From positions 124,001 to 188,000 of the forward strand of contig NZ_CAMJFM010000002.1 of NCBI RefSeq assembly GCF_946404925.1: DNA of 64,000 nt, read 5' to 3'. Source of the DNA: an uncultured Prevotella sp. (lineage in GTDB: Bacteria; Bacteroidota; Bacteroidia; Bacteroidales; Bacteroidaceae). Shown here one piece after another: positions 24,250 through 32,764 of this stretch; the first letter of the stretch is position 1; every line of letters starts with the position of its first letter. The translations under genes were made by a program, and so were the position numbers. Below the pieces are notes generated by a model. That model searched no databases, had not been told where the DNA came from, and saw only the letters and a program-made list of their open reading frames with translations.

Positions 24250-27196
24250 ACGAACTGGGGTTGGTTCCAAACATTTTAGTAAAACAACGGGTAAAATATT
24301 TGGGGTCATTAAAGCCCACGGCATATGCTATTTCGGTAATATTGCGGTTGCCACTCTTCGACGATAACATCTCTTTAGCCATATTCAGTCGGTAGTTACG
24401 TATAAACTGTCCTACGGGCAGGCCTGCTTCAGCATTCAAGTGCTTGCTGGCCACCGTTCTGCTCATGCCTAAGGCATCACAGAACTCCTGCACTCCGAAT
24501 TCTGAGTCCATGTAGTGGTTTTCCATAATCTCCATCACTCGTTCCATAAACGGCTTGGTGCTCTTCATCACTTCTTCGCGGTCGGCTTCAACGCTCTTGG
24601 TCACACTCTTCTTGTAGCGCTCTTGGTTATCCAGAATGTTCTGGATGCGTGTTTGCAACTGTCGTGGATCTTCCGATTCCTCCAGAACCTTGCGGATGGG
24701 GTTGTATAGCTGTTCGGCTTCCCGGCGCTTCACAATCGTTTCCCACCTATTATATATATAGACGAGTAATGCCACAAACAGTATGCTTAGTAGCAGGCGG
24801 AACCACCAGCTGCGCCAGAAGTAAGGTTTTACTATCACGTCGATAGATATGGTATCGCCATCGCCGACCATCTGTACCGATTTGTATTTCACCTCGAAGG
24901 TGTAGCTGCCAGCGGGCAGGGCGCTGTATCTCACCGAGTGCTGACCGGGTTTCAGCACTTCCCAGTCGTTATCGAAGCCTTTCAGGCGGTAGCTGTACAC
25001 GCCTTGCATCTCGTAGCCGTAGTCTAGTGCCGAGAAGTCGATTGAGAACGACCGATGCCCTTCTTTGAGGCAGATGGTCTTGGCCACCGATACGTCTTCC
25101 TCCAGATAATCGCTGCCGGCTATGGCCTCCTGGTTGTCAACCATCAGCTTGGTAAACGTCAGGTGTCCGTGGTAGTGCGTGTCGGTGTTGTCGTCTATCA
25201 TTTCTATCAGTCCGGCCTCGCTGCCTAGGCAGATGGTGCCCGATGCATCCTTGATGGCCGAGTTCCAGTAGAAGTGCGGACTGATCAGTCCGTCGTACTG
25301 CGAGTAGTTGGTAAACGCCTGCAGTTTCGGGTCGTATACCGACAGACCGTTCTGGGTGGTAATCCACAGGCGACCGTTGCGGTCTTCTACAATACCTTTC
25401 ACGCCGTTATAGACTAATCCGTTGGCCTGTGTCAGCACTTCAAAGCGCTCATTGCCATCGTCGTCTATCACGCGTTTATATAAACCGTAGCCGTTGCTGC
25501 CCAGCCACAGAGTGCCATCGCTGGTTTCGCAGAACGATGATATCTTATCTACAATCCTCGAGTTCGGGTCGGCCAACAGGTGTCTGATGGCGCGGTTCTC
25601 GAATTTGCCGTTCTTCTCCGATTTCAGGTCAACTATCACTACGCCCTGCATACATCCCATCCACAGGTGGCCGTCCTTGGTAATGATCGAACCGATACAA
25701 CCGCGCTCCAACTGGCAGCCCTCGAAAGGCTCAGTCAGTTGGTTGGTCTTAAAGCTGTAGAAAAACATACCGTCGTTACTACCTATCCACATGCCGTTGT
25801 TAATGTGGTCGTAGGCCATGGCGCCTATGAAGTTCATCAGTCGGGCTTGCTCGGGCAGTAGTTCAAGTCGCACGATGGCTTTTGGATTCTTCATGTCTAT
25901 CCAGCACAGTCCGCCGCCCCAGGTGCCTATCCACAACCGACCGTAGCCGTCGGCAGTCAGTGTCGATACGCTGTTGTGTGGCAGAGCCGAGTTCTCCTTG
26001 GTGTAGTGTGTAAAGTTGCGCTCTCCTTTCAGGCGGCGGTTCAGTCCGCCTTCCACCGTTCCTACCCACAATGTGCCGTCGGGTGCGGCATACATGGCAT
26101 TCACCGGGTTGGGCGATAGCGAACCAGGGTCGGCCGTATGCACGCTGTTTTGCAACAGTAGCTGTCTGGGCACCAGTCGCACCACGCCGCCGGCCTCGGT
26201 ACCTATGTATATCAGTCCGTTGTCAACCCACAGGTTGTGTACAAAGTCGTTTTTCAGCGGTGGATTGCTGGTCTGCGTCCAGGCCGTAAAGCTGTTGGTC
26301 TTGTCGTCGTAGATGTTCACACCGCACAGCGAGCCAACCAACAGCGTGTTGTCGGGCATCAGCGCCAGGCGCGACAGAAACTCGTGCGACAGGGCTTGCG
26401 TAGGCGTCTGTTCCAACTGATGCAGATACGGATCGTAGCGATACAATCCGTGATTGGTGCTGAACCACACCACATTGCCACGTTTCAGCATGTCGGTGAT
26501 GTACAGACCGTAGAGCGGTTTCAGCAGCGATGATATCTCTTCACGTATCAGTTGACCGTTCTTCTCAACCATTCGGTATATGCCTCTGTCTATGCCTATC
26601 CACACGTTTCCGTTACCTTCTATATCGCGCACGCTGATTTCGGGTGTGTTGTCGGTATAGCGGTAAGTGGCTATGCGACTTATCTTGCCGTCGTCGGCAA
26701 AGGTTATCAGGTTCACGTATCTTGTGGTGATGAGCCAGATGCGGCCCTGGGCATCGCAAAAGGTCTTGACGCCGGGCTGGGATAGCAGCTCACCGATGTC
26801 GCCCTTGTCCGTTTGTGGCACTATGGGCAGCATGGTGTTCAGGTCTATCACGTTGGTGCCCTCGTCGAAGGCTACCCACAGACGTTTAAACCGGTCTTCG
26901 GTCACCGATTTGCACGACAGACTCTTCAGTCCGAGTGCAGGTGTCATCATGTTGAAACCATCGTACCTTACCAGTCCGCCGCCGTAAGTGGCTATCCAGA
27001 GGAAACCGTTCGAGTCGGTAAACAGCCAGCTGATGTTGTTATGGGGTAACCCGTTGTCAAGGTTGATATACGACAGGTTATATCGTTCAGTCAGTATGTT
27101 TGCTGAAGAGTGAGAAAGTGAGAAGGTAAGAAGGTGAGACGCTATAAGTAGCGACAGTACCTTCGGCCACCAATTATTCATTAGATATTTTACCAT
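24242..27196 (-). CDS. Kinase-less hybrid-type regulator: propeller sensor, Y_Y_Y, TM, AraC HTH
   Basis: About 984 residues. A signal peptide is followed by the two-blocked propeller sensor of hybrid two-component systems (many WIGTxxGG and LWxGS repeats, about 45-680), a Y_Y_Y domain (about 690-785, YSYRLKGFDNDWEVL), one transmembrane helix (about 795-815, FRLLLSILFVALLVYIYNRW) and a charged linker. An AraC-type HTH ends the protein (MENHYMDSEFGVQEFCDALG to FTRCFTKMFGTNPSSW). Histidine kinase and receiver domains are absent, so ligand binding must act on DNA binding directly. Start codons: GTG at 27205 or ATG at 27196; the ATG is used. It lies beside the arabinan susC and probably controls it. 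Confidence 0.87.
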   Translation of the reverse strand: MVKYLMNNWWPKVLSLLIASHLLTFSLSHSSANILTERYNLSYINLDNGLPHNNISWLFTDSNGFLWIATYGGGLVRYDGFNMMTPALGLKSLSCKSVTEDRFKRLWVAFDEGTNVIDLNTMLPIVPQTDKGDIGELLSQPGVKTFCDAQGRIWLITTRYVNLITFADDGKISRIATYRYTDNTPEISVRDIEGNGNVWIGIDRGIYRMVEKNGQLIREEISSLLKPLYGLYITDMLKRGNVVWFSTNHGLYRYDPYLHQLEQTPTQALSHEFLSRLALMPDNTLLVGSLCGVNIYDDKTNSFTAWTQTSNPPLKNDFVHNLWVDNGLIYIGTEAGGVVRLVPRQLLLQNSVHTADPGSLSPNPVNAMYAAPDGTLWVGTVEGGLNRRLKGERNFTHYTKENSALPHNSVSTLTADGYGRLWIGTWGGGLCWIDMKNPKAIVRLELLPEQARLMNFIGAMAYDHINNGMWIGSNDGMFFYSFKTNQLTEPFEGCQLERGCIGSIITKDGHLWMGCMQGVVIVDLKSEKNGKFENRAIRHLLADPNSRIVDKISSFCETSDGTLWLGSNGYGLYKRVIDDDGNERFEVLTQANGLVYNGVKGIVEDRNGRLWITTQNGLSVYDPKLQAFTNYSQYDGLISPHFYWNSAIKDASGTICLGSEAGLIEMIDDNTDTHYHGHLTFTKLMVDNQEAIAGSDYLEEDVSVAKTICLKEGHRSFSIDFSALDYGYEMQGVYSYRLKGFDNDWEVLKPGQHSVRYSALPAGSYTFEVKYKSVQMVGDGDTISIDVIVKPYFWRSWWFRLLLSILFVALLVYIYNRWETIVKRREAEQLYNPIRKVLEESEDPRQLQTRIQNILDNQERYKKSVTKSVEADREEVMKSTKPFMERVMEIMENHYMDSEFGVQEFCDALGMSRTVASKHLNAEAGLPVGQFIRNYRLNMAKEMLSSKSGNRNITEIAYAVGFNDPKYFTRCFTKMFGTNPSSWS
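27112..27143 (-). repeat. Period-8 tandem repeat in regulator signal peptide, unit GAGAAGGT
   Basis: Four units (GAGAAAGT, GAGAAGGT, AAGAAGGT, GAGACGCT) lie inside the signal-peptide coding part of the propeller regulator, encoding a Ser/Leu/Thr/His-rich hydrophobic stretch. Confidence 0.7.
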
Positions 27197-27199
27197 ATT

Positions 27200-27239
27200 T
27201 CTCACCTTCTCACTCTCTCACCTTCTCACTTTCTCTCGC
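27200..27239 (-). repeat. Period-8 tandem repeat between MFS and regulator genes, unit TCTCACCT
   Basis: Five units cover the stop codon of the MFS gene and the start region of the regulator gene. Confidence 0.75.
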
Positions 27240-28527
27240 GAATTACAAATACGCACAGCGATGCGATGACGAAGCTCACACCGGCTACAATCATCATGGT
27301 AGACTGGTGGTGCCCCACTACCGAGAGTATCACACCGCCCAGCAGTGCTGCTACAATCTGTGGAATACAGATGGTGCCGTTAAACAGTCCTAGGTATGCA
27401 CCCATGTGTCCGTAGCCCTGCAGCGCGTTGGTCACAAATGTAAATGGCATGGCCAGCATAGCAGCCCATGCACAACCTATCATCAGGAATGGGATGAACA
27501 TCACATACTGGTCGTGGATGAATGGCACCAGGATAAAGCCGATGGCACCGATGACCAGACTGATAGAGTAGGCCAGCTTGGTGTTCTTGAACTGAGGTAG
27601 CAGCGCAGCCCAAATCACACTACCTACGGCCTGCACGGCAAACAGGATGCCTACCCAGTTGCCTGCCTCCTGGAATGCCTCGCTCGATGCGTCGGTCGTA
27701 TCCCATACCACCTCGGCGATGGCGCCTGTGGTGTAGTTCCACATATAGAGCATGGCTGCCCAGCTGAAGAACTGAACCAGTCCTACCTTCCAGAATGTAG
27801 ATGGTGCATTCTTAAGCAGCGTAATCCAGTTGGCGCTCTCTTCCTTCTCCTCCGATACGGGGTTGTACTCGGCATAGTTCTGCGGATTCCACTCCTTTAC
27901 CTTCGATGTGGTGTAGATCACACAGAGAATCAGGATGGCTGCGCCGATGTAGAACGACCAGATTACCGAATCGGGCACCACGCCCTTTTCGGCCACGTTG
28001 CTGATGCCGATGAATGTGAAAACAAATGGGAACACATATCCCATCACCGAACCTGCGTTACACAGAAACGACTGGATGCTATAAGCCTTGGCCTTCTGCT
28101 TCTCGTTCACCATGTCGCCCACCAGCATCTTAAATGGCTGCATGGCCATATTGATACTGGTATCGAGGAACATCAGCGCTATCAGTCCGAACATCATAGC
28201 CGCACTGATGGTGAGACCTAATGAGCCCGAGTTAGGCAGCAGACACATTACGAGCACTGCCACAGCGGCTCCTATAAATAAGTAAGGTATACGTCGGCCG
28301 AATCGGGTCCACGTCTTGTCGCTCAGTGTTCCTACTATGGGCTGCACCAGTATTCCCATCAATGGTGGCAATATCCAGAAGTAGCTCAGGTTGTGTGGAT
28401 CGGCGCCAAGTGTGGCAAAGATTCTCGAAATGTTTGCACTCTGAAGGGCGTAGGCTATCTGTACGCCAAAGAATCCGAAACTCAGATTCCATAAACTCCA
28501 AAACGATAAATCCGGTTTTTGTTTCAT
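27226..28527 (-). CDS. MFS sugar transporter (GPH/SLC45-like)
   Basis: About 433 residues with roughly 12 membrane helices. The first loop motif GTLSDKTWTRFGRRIPYLFIG is typical of major facilitator sugar carriers of the disaccharide/glycoside type, and the N terminus LSFWSLWNLSFGFFGVQIAY supports this. The ATG at 28527 starts the recognisable protein; an ATG 24 bases earlier is less likely. It is co-transcribed with the LacI gene upstream and divergent from the starch sus genes, so import of maltose or malto-oligosaccharides across the inner membrane is the best guess. Confidence 0.85.
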   Translation of the reverse strand: MKQKPDLSFWSLWNLSFGFFGVQIAYALQSANISRIFATLGADPHNLSYFWILPPLMGILVQPIVGTLSDKTWTRFGRRIPYLFIGAAVAVLVMCLLPNSGSLGLTISAAMMFGLIALMFLDTSINMAMQPFKMLVGDMVNEKQKAKAYSIQSFLCNAGSVMGYVFPFVFTFIGISNVAEKGVVPDSVIWSFYIGAAILILCVIYTTSKVKEWNPQNYAEYNPVSEEKEESANWITLLKNAPSTFWKVGLVQFFSWAAMLYMWNYTTGAIAEVVWDTTDASSEAFQEAGNWVGILFAVQAVGSVIWAALLPQFKNTKLAYSISLVIGAIGFILVPFIHDQYVMFIPFLMIGCAWAAMLAMPFTFVTNALQGYGHMGAYLGLFNGTICIPQIVAALLGGVILSVVGHHQSTMMIVAGVSFVIASLCVFVIRERK

Positions 28528-28541
28528 AGTTCTATTATTTT

Positions 28542-28562
28542 TAATTATCAATTGTCAATTAT
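28542..28562 (-). repeat. Period-7 tandem repeat between lacI-type and MFS genes, unit CAATTAT
   Basis: Three units (TAATTAT, CAATTGT, CAATTAT) cover the stop codon of the LacI-family gene. Confidence 0.7.
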
Positions 28563-29584
28563 TTCGTTGTTCCTCTCACCACGAGCCTCGTCCTCACCAC
28601 CCGTTTCTCTATCTTCTCCAGTGGCGTCAGACCCTCTACCTTATCCATCAGTATGGTAGCAGCCTCTTCGCCCACTTTGTGGCCGCGCTGCTCCACGGTG
28701 GTCAGCATCGGGTCGCAGGCCACGGCACGCTGTCCGTTGGTAAATCCGCATATCTGCACATCCTCGGGCACCCGTATGCCAGCGTGCTTCAGTGTATAGA
28801 GTATGCCAATGGCGGTATCATCGTTCACGGCAAAGTATCCGTCGGGCGGATTGTCCATCGCCATCAGCTTGGGTGTCTGTTCCTCGGCCATGGCGCGGTT
28901 GTCGCACACCGTCACTATGCTCTCGTCTATCTGTATGCTGTGTTTCAGCAGCGCGTCTTTGTAGCCGTTAAATCGGTTTTTCGATATCTCCAGCTGCATC
29001 GGTCCGCCGTAGAAGGCTACGCGCTTGCAGCCCGATTCTATCAGATAGTTCACGGCGTTCATGGCGCCCATGTAGTCGTCTACCACCACGCGACTGGCGT
29101 TCACGCCCGTACATATTCTATCATAGAACACCATGGGTATGCCGGCGTCTATCAGCTTCTGATAGTGATCGTAGTTCTTGGTGTCCTTGGCTTGCGATAC
29201 AATCACGCCGCACACCTTGTATCGGTGGAAGTTCTCGCATATCTGTGCCTCGCGCTCATACTGCTCGCCGCTCAGCGCCACTATAATGTTGAAGCCGCGG
29301 GCCCTGGCCGTCTCTTCGATACCGGTCAGAATCAACGAGAAGTAGTAGTGTGTAAACTCAGGCACTATCACACCTATCAGCCTCTGTGGCATCATACGGC
29401 TGTGGCGCAGCGCCTCGCCGATGGCGTTGGGATAAAAGTTATGTTCGCGCGCGTATTGCTGGATGGCCTTTCGGCGCTCCTCGCTGATGCGGGGCGAATC
29501 CTTGAGTGCACGCGATACCGTAGCCACGGAAATACCGAACTCCCGTGCTATGTCCTTCATTGTCATTGGCGCTTTTTCTTCCAT
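28559..29584 (-). CDS. LacI-family transcriptional regulator
   Basis: A 341-residue repressor. The HTH MTMKDIAREFGISVATVSRALK is at residues 7-28 and the hinge region at about 50-62 (FYPNAIGEALRHSR). A periplasmic-binding-protein-like sensor follows from about residue 68. A perfect LacI-type operator, ATGCAAACGTTTGCAT, lies upstream at 29630-29645 and overlaps the -33 element of its own promoter, which suggests autoregulation. It lies between the MFS gene and the divergent susC, so it probably responds to a starch-derived sugar. Confidence 0.93.
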   Translation of the reverse strand: MEEKAPMTMKDIAREFGISVATVSRALKDSPRISEERRKAIQQYAREHNFYPNAIGEALRHSRMMPQRLIGVIVPEFTHYYFSLILTGIEETARARGFNIIVALSGEQYEREAQICENFHRYKVCGVIVSQAKDTKNYDHYQKLIDAGIPMVFYDRICTGVNASRVVVDDYMGAMNAVNYLIESGCKRVAFYGGPMQLEISKNRFNGYKDALLKHSIQIDESIVTVCDNRAMAEEQTPKLMAMDNPPDGYFAVNDDTAIGILYTLKHAGIRVPEDVQICGFTNGQRAVACDPMLTTVEQRGHKVGEEAATILMDKVEGLTPLEKIEKRVVRTRLVVRGTTK

Positions 29585-29605
29585 CGGTTGTCAATTATTC
29601 CGCGG

Positions 29606-29645
29606 CAAAGATAATAATTCTTTGCAATAATGCAAACGTTTGCAT
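29606..29645 (-). promoter_or_regulatory. LacI-gene promoter overlapping a LacI-type operator
   Basis: On the minus strand the -7 element TATCTTTG lies at 29613-29606 and the -33 TTTG at 29636-29633, 19 bases apart. The palindrome ATGCAAACGTTTGCAT (29630-29645) covers the -33 element. Binding there would block this promoter and could also affect the divergent susC promoter 54 bases away. Confidence 0.75.
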
Positions 29646-29698
29646 CGAGAAAATAACAATTTTAAACAAAAAAAAGGATAATGTATTCAAAAGAAACT

Positions 29699-29706
29699 TA
29701 TCTTTG
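29699..29706 (+). promoter_or_regulatory. Candidate -7 element of starch susC promoter
   Basis: TATCTTTG lies 81 bases before the susC start. I find no TTTG at 19-21 bases upstream, so an activator may be needed. The LacI-type operator ends 53 bases upstream. Confidence 0.5.
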
Positions 29707-29787
29707 CACCGATAAAACTGTAAATTAAAGCTCCATAGAAGCTTAAAACGATATAACAATAACAAATTAACTCTAATTTAAAATGTA

Positions 29788-32745
29788 ATGATGAAGCAGG
29801 TAAACATTCAATTTCCGCTTAGGATGCTTGGCCTTATCTTAGGGCTTTTCCTATCGGTCAGTGCCTTTGCTCAGATTGACGTAAAAGGCCATGTGAAAGA
29901 TGCTACAGGCGAACCCATTATCGGCGCAACAGTACGCGTAGACGGCACACAGACCGCTACCATCACTGATTTCGACGGTAATTTCGTGCTGAAGGCTAAA
30001 CAGGGTGCTACGCTTAGCATTTCGTATGTTGGTTATGTAACCGCACAGGTTAAGGCCGCACCAAATGTAACTGTTATTCTACAGGACGACCAGACTGTTC
30101 TGCAGGATGTAGTAGTTATCGGTTATGGTACCGTTCGTAAGAGCGATGCCACCGGTTCGGTTATGTCGGTTGAGGCCGATCAGCTGAACAAGGGTCTTGC
30201 CACATCACCAGCCGATCTGCTGCAGGGTAAGACTCCTGGTGTGCAGATTACTACTAACAGTGGTGCTCCTGGTGCTGGATCAAAGATCCGTATCCGTGGT
30301 GGTTCTTCACTTTCTGCATCTAACGACCCTCTGATCGTTATCGATGGTCTGCCAATCAGTTCAACTGAGATTTCTGGTGGTGATGTGCTGAACACCATTA
30401 ACCCTAACGACATCGAGAGCTTCTCAATCCTGAAGGATGCTTCTGCTACTGCTATTTATGGTAGCCGTGCATCTAACGGTGTAATCCTGATTACCACCAA
30501 GAAGGGTAAGGCTGGTGCCAAGCCACGTATCAACATTGACATGACCGGTACATTCAAGACCGTAGCTAAGAAGGTCGACGTGCTGGGTGCTGATCAGTTC
30601 CGTGAGTTCTTCATGGCAAACTATGGTGATAAGGAGGCTGCTGTTGCCGCTCTGGGTAATGCCAATACAAAGTGGCAGGATGAGATTTACCAGAATGCAT
30701 TTGCCGAGGAAATCAACGCCAGCGTTGCAGGTGGCTATTCTGCGAAAGAGGGTAGCTTCAAGATGCCTTATCGCGTAAGTGCAGGTTTCCTGAACAATAG
30801 TGGTACACTGAAGACCACAGGCATGACTCGTGGTACTGCAGGTTTCAACCTTACTCCTACACTGTTCGACGATCGTCTGACTATCAACCTGAATGCTAAG
30901 GGCGTATTTACACACAACTCATTTGCTGATGAGGGCGCTATCGGTTCTGCAGTTCAGTACAATCCTCTGAAGCCTGTTTACAATGCCGATGGTAGTTACT
31001 TCCGTTGGGAGAGCAATGGTGCACCTAACACCATGTCTACTCTTAACCCAGTAGCTCAGCTTAATCAGCAGAACAAGGACTCTTACGTACGTCGTTTCGT
31101 AGGTAACGCACAGTTCGACTATAAGTTTAAGTTCCTCGATGGCCTGCGTGCTAACTTGAACCTCGGTATCGACTATTCAACCACTACAGGTTGGAATGTT
31201 ACCGAGCAGGGTAGTGAGGTTTCTTATCATAATAAGGTAGAGAACGGAACCGGTTCATGGCAGAAGTACACTCAGACACGTCGCGACAAGACTCTCGAGT
31301 TCTATCTGGCTTACGCTAAGGAGCTGAAAGAGATTCAGAGCCGCTTCGATATTTTGGCTGGTTACAGCTGGCAGCACTTCTATAACGAGAAAACCGACGA
31401 GAAGATGGCAAACGATGGTAGCAATACTGCATATCCTGTTTCTGAGCCTCTTTTCAAGACTGAGAGTTTCCTCGTTTCATTCTATGGACGTTTGAACTAC
31501 TCTCTGATGGACCGTTACCTCCTCACTTTCACACTGCGTGACGATGGTACATCACGTTTCCAGAACAATAAGTGGGGCCTGTTCCCATCAGCAGCTCTGG
31601 CATGGCGTATCAGCGAGGAGCCATTCATGAAGAATGTCGAGTGGCTGTCTAACCTGAAGCTGCGTCTGGGTTATGGTATCACCGGTCAGCAGAACATCAA
31701 CCAGGGTGACTATCCTTCTATTCCAACATATCACACCAACCAGAATGGTTCACTCTACCAGTTCGGTAACACTGTTATCACCCCAATTACTCCAAAGGGC
31801 TATGCTGCTCAGATTAAGTGGGAGGAGACAACAACTTATAACATTGGTTTGGACTTCGGTTTCGCTCGTAACCGCATCAATGGTAGCATCGATGTATATC
31901 AGCGCAAGACTAAGGACCTGCTGAACAAGGTTCCTGTAGCAGCTGGTACTAACCTTACCAACTACCTGCTGATGAACGTAGGCGACTTGGAGAATAAGGG
32001 TATCGAGGGTGCCATCAATGTAGTGCCCATCGAGAAGAAGGACCTGCGTTGGGAGATTGGTCTGAATGTATCTTATAACAAGAATAAGATTACACGTCTG
32101 ACAGCTAGCGACGATCCAAGTTATGTTGGTGTCGAGACTGGTGATATCTCTGGTGGTGTAGGTAATAAGGTTCAGGTACATAGAGTTGGTAACCCTGTTA
32201 GCTCGTTCTTCGTATTCCAGCAGGTTTACGGCGAGGATGGCAAGCCACTTGAGGGCGTATATGTTGACCGTAACCACGACGGACAGATTACCGACGACGA
32301 CCGTTACGTATACTACAAGCCCGATGCAGATGTTAACCTCGGTTTGAACACTGAGCTGAGCTACAAGAAGTGGACTCTCTCTGCATCACTCCGCTCAAGC
32401 CTTGGCAACTATGTATACAACAATATCGCCTCTAACACTGAGATGAAGGCCGACATGTGGACCAACAACTTTATTTGCAACCGCGTGGCTACAGCTCCTT
32501 TCAGCAACTTTGCACAGGCTCAGTATAAGAGCGACTACTATGTACAGAACGCTTCGTTCCTGAAGCTCGACAAGGTGACATTGGCTTACAATATTACTGA
32601 CTGGGTACGTGTTAACTTCACCGCTCAGAACATCTTTACAATTACCAATTATAAGGGTGTAGATCCTGAGGTAGGTAATGGTATCGATAACAACATGTAT
32701 CCCCGCTCACGCAACTTCATCTTAGGTGCAAGCTTTAACTTTTAA
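29788..32745 (+). CDS. susC: SusC-like TonB-dependent transporter (starch-type locus)
   Basis: A 985-residue outer-membrane importer. The signal peptide ends SVSAFAQ. The carboxypeptidase-regulatory-like domain (DVKGHVKDATGEPIIGATVR) is followed by the TonB-box region (VLQDVVVIGYGTVRKSD), a plug (SPADLLQGKTPGVQITT, DPLIVIDGLPIS) and a barrel ending ILGASFNF. It is first in a run of four genes matching susCDEF. Substrate assignment to starch or malto-oligosaccharides rests on the SusE/SusF-like genes and the nearby GH13 amylase, not on the transporter itself. Confidence 0.93.
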   Translation: MMKQVNIQFPLRMLGLILGLFLSVSAFAQIDVKGHVKDATGEPIIGATVRVDGTQTATITDFDGNFVLKAKQGATLSISYVGYVTAQVKAAPNVTVILQDDQTVLQDVVVIGYGTVRKSDATGSVMSVEADQLNKGLATSPADLLQGKTPGVQITTNSGAPGAGSKIRIRGGSSLSASNDPLIVIDGLPISSTEISGGDVLNTINPNDIESFSILKDASATAIYGSRASNGVILITTKKGKAGAKPRINIDMTGTFKTVAKKVDVLGADQFREFFMANYGDKEAAVAALGNANTKWQDEIYQNAFAEEINASVAGGYSAKEGSFKMPYRVSAGFLNNSGTLKTTGMTRGTAGFNLTPTLFDDRLTINLNAKGVFTHNSFADEGAIGSAVQYNPLKPVYNADGSYFRWESNGAPNTMSTLNPVAQLNQQNKDSYVRRFVGNAQFDYKFKFLDGLRANLNLGIDYSTTTGWNVTEQGSEVSYHNKVENGTGSWQKYTQTRRDKTLEFYLAYAKELKEIQSRFDILAGYSWQHFYNEKTDEKMANDGSNTAYPVSEPLFKTESFLVSFYGRLNYSLMDRYLLTFTLRDDGTSRFQNNKWGLFPSAALAWRISEEPFMKNVEWLSNLKLRLGYGITGQQNINQGDYPSIPTYHTNQNGSLYQFGNTVITPITPKGYAAQIKWEETTTYNIGLDFGFARNRINGSIDVYQRKTKDLLNKVPVAAGTNLTNYLLMNVGDLENKGIEGAINVVPIEKKDLRWEIGLNVSYNKNKITRLTASDDPSYVGVETGDISGGVGNKVQVHRVGNPVSSFFVFQQVYGEDGKPLEGVYVDRNHDGQITDDDRYVYYKPDADVNLGLNTELSYKKWTLSASLRSSLGNYVYNNIASNTEMKADMWTNNFICNRVATAPFSNFAQAQYKSDYYVQNASFLKLDKVTLAYNITDWVRVNFTAQNIFTITNYKGVDPEVGNGIDNNMYPRSRNFILGASFNF

Positions 32746-32764
32746 TTAATAGGAGGATAAGAAT

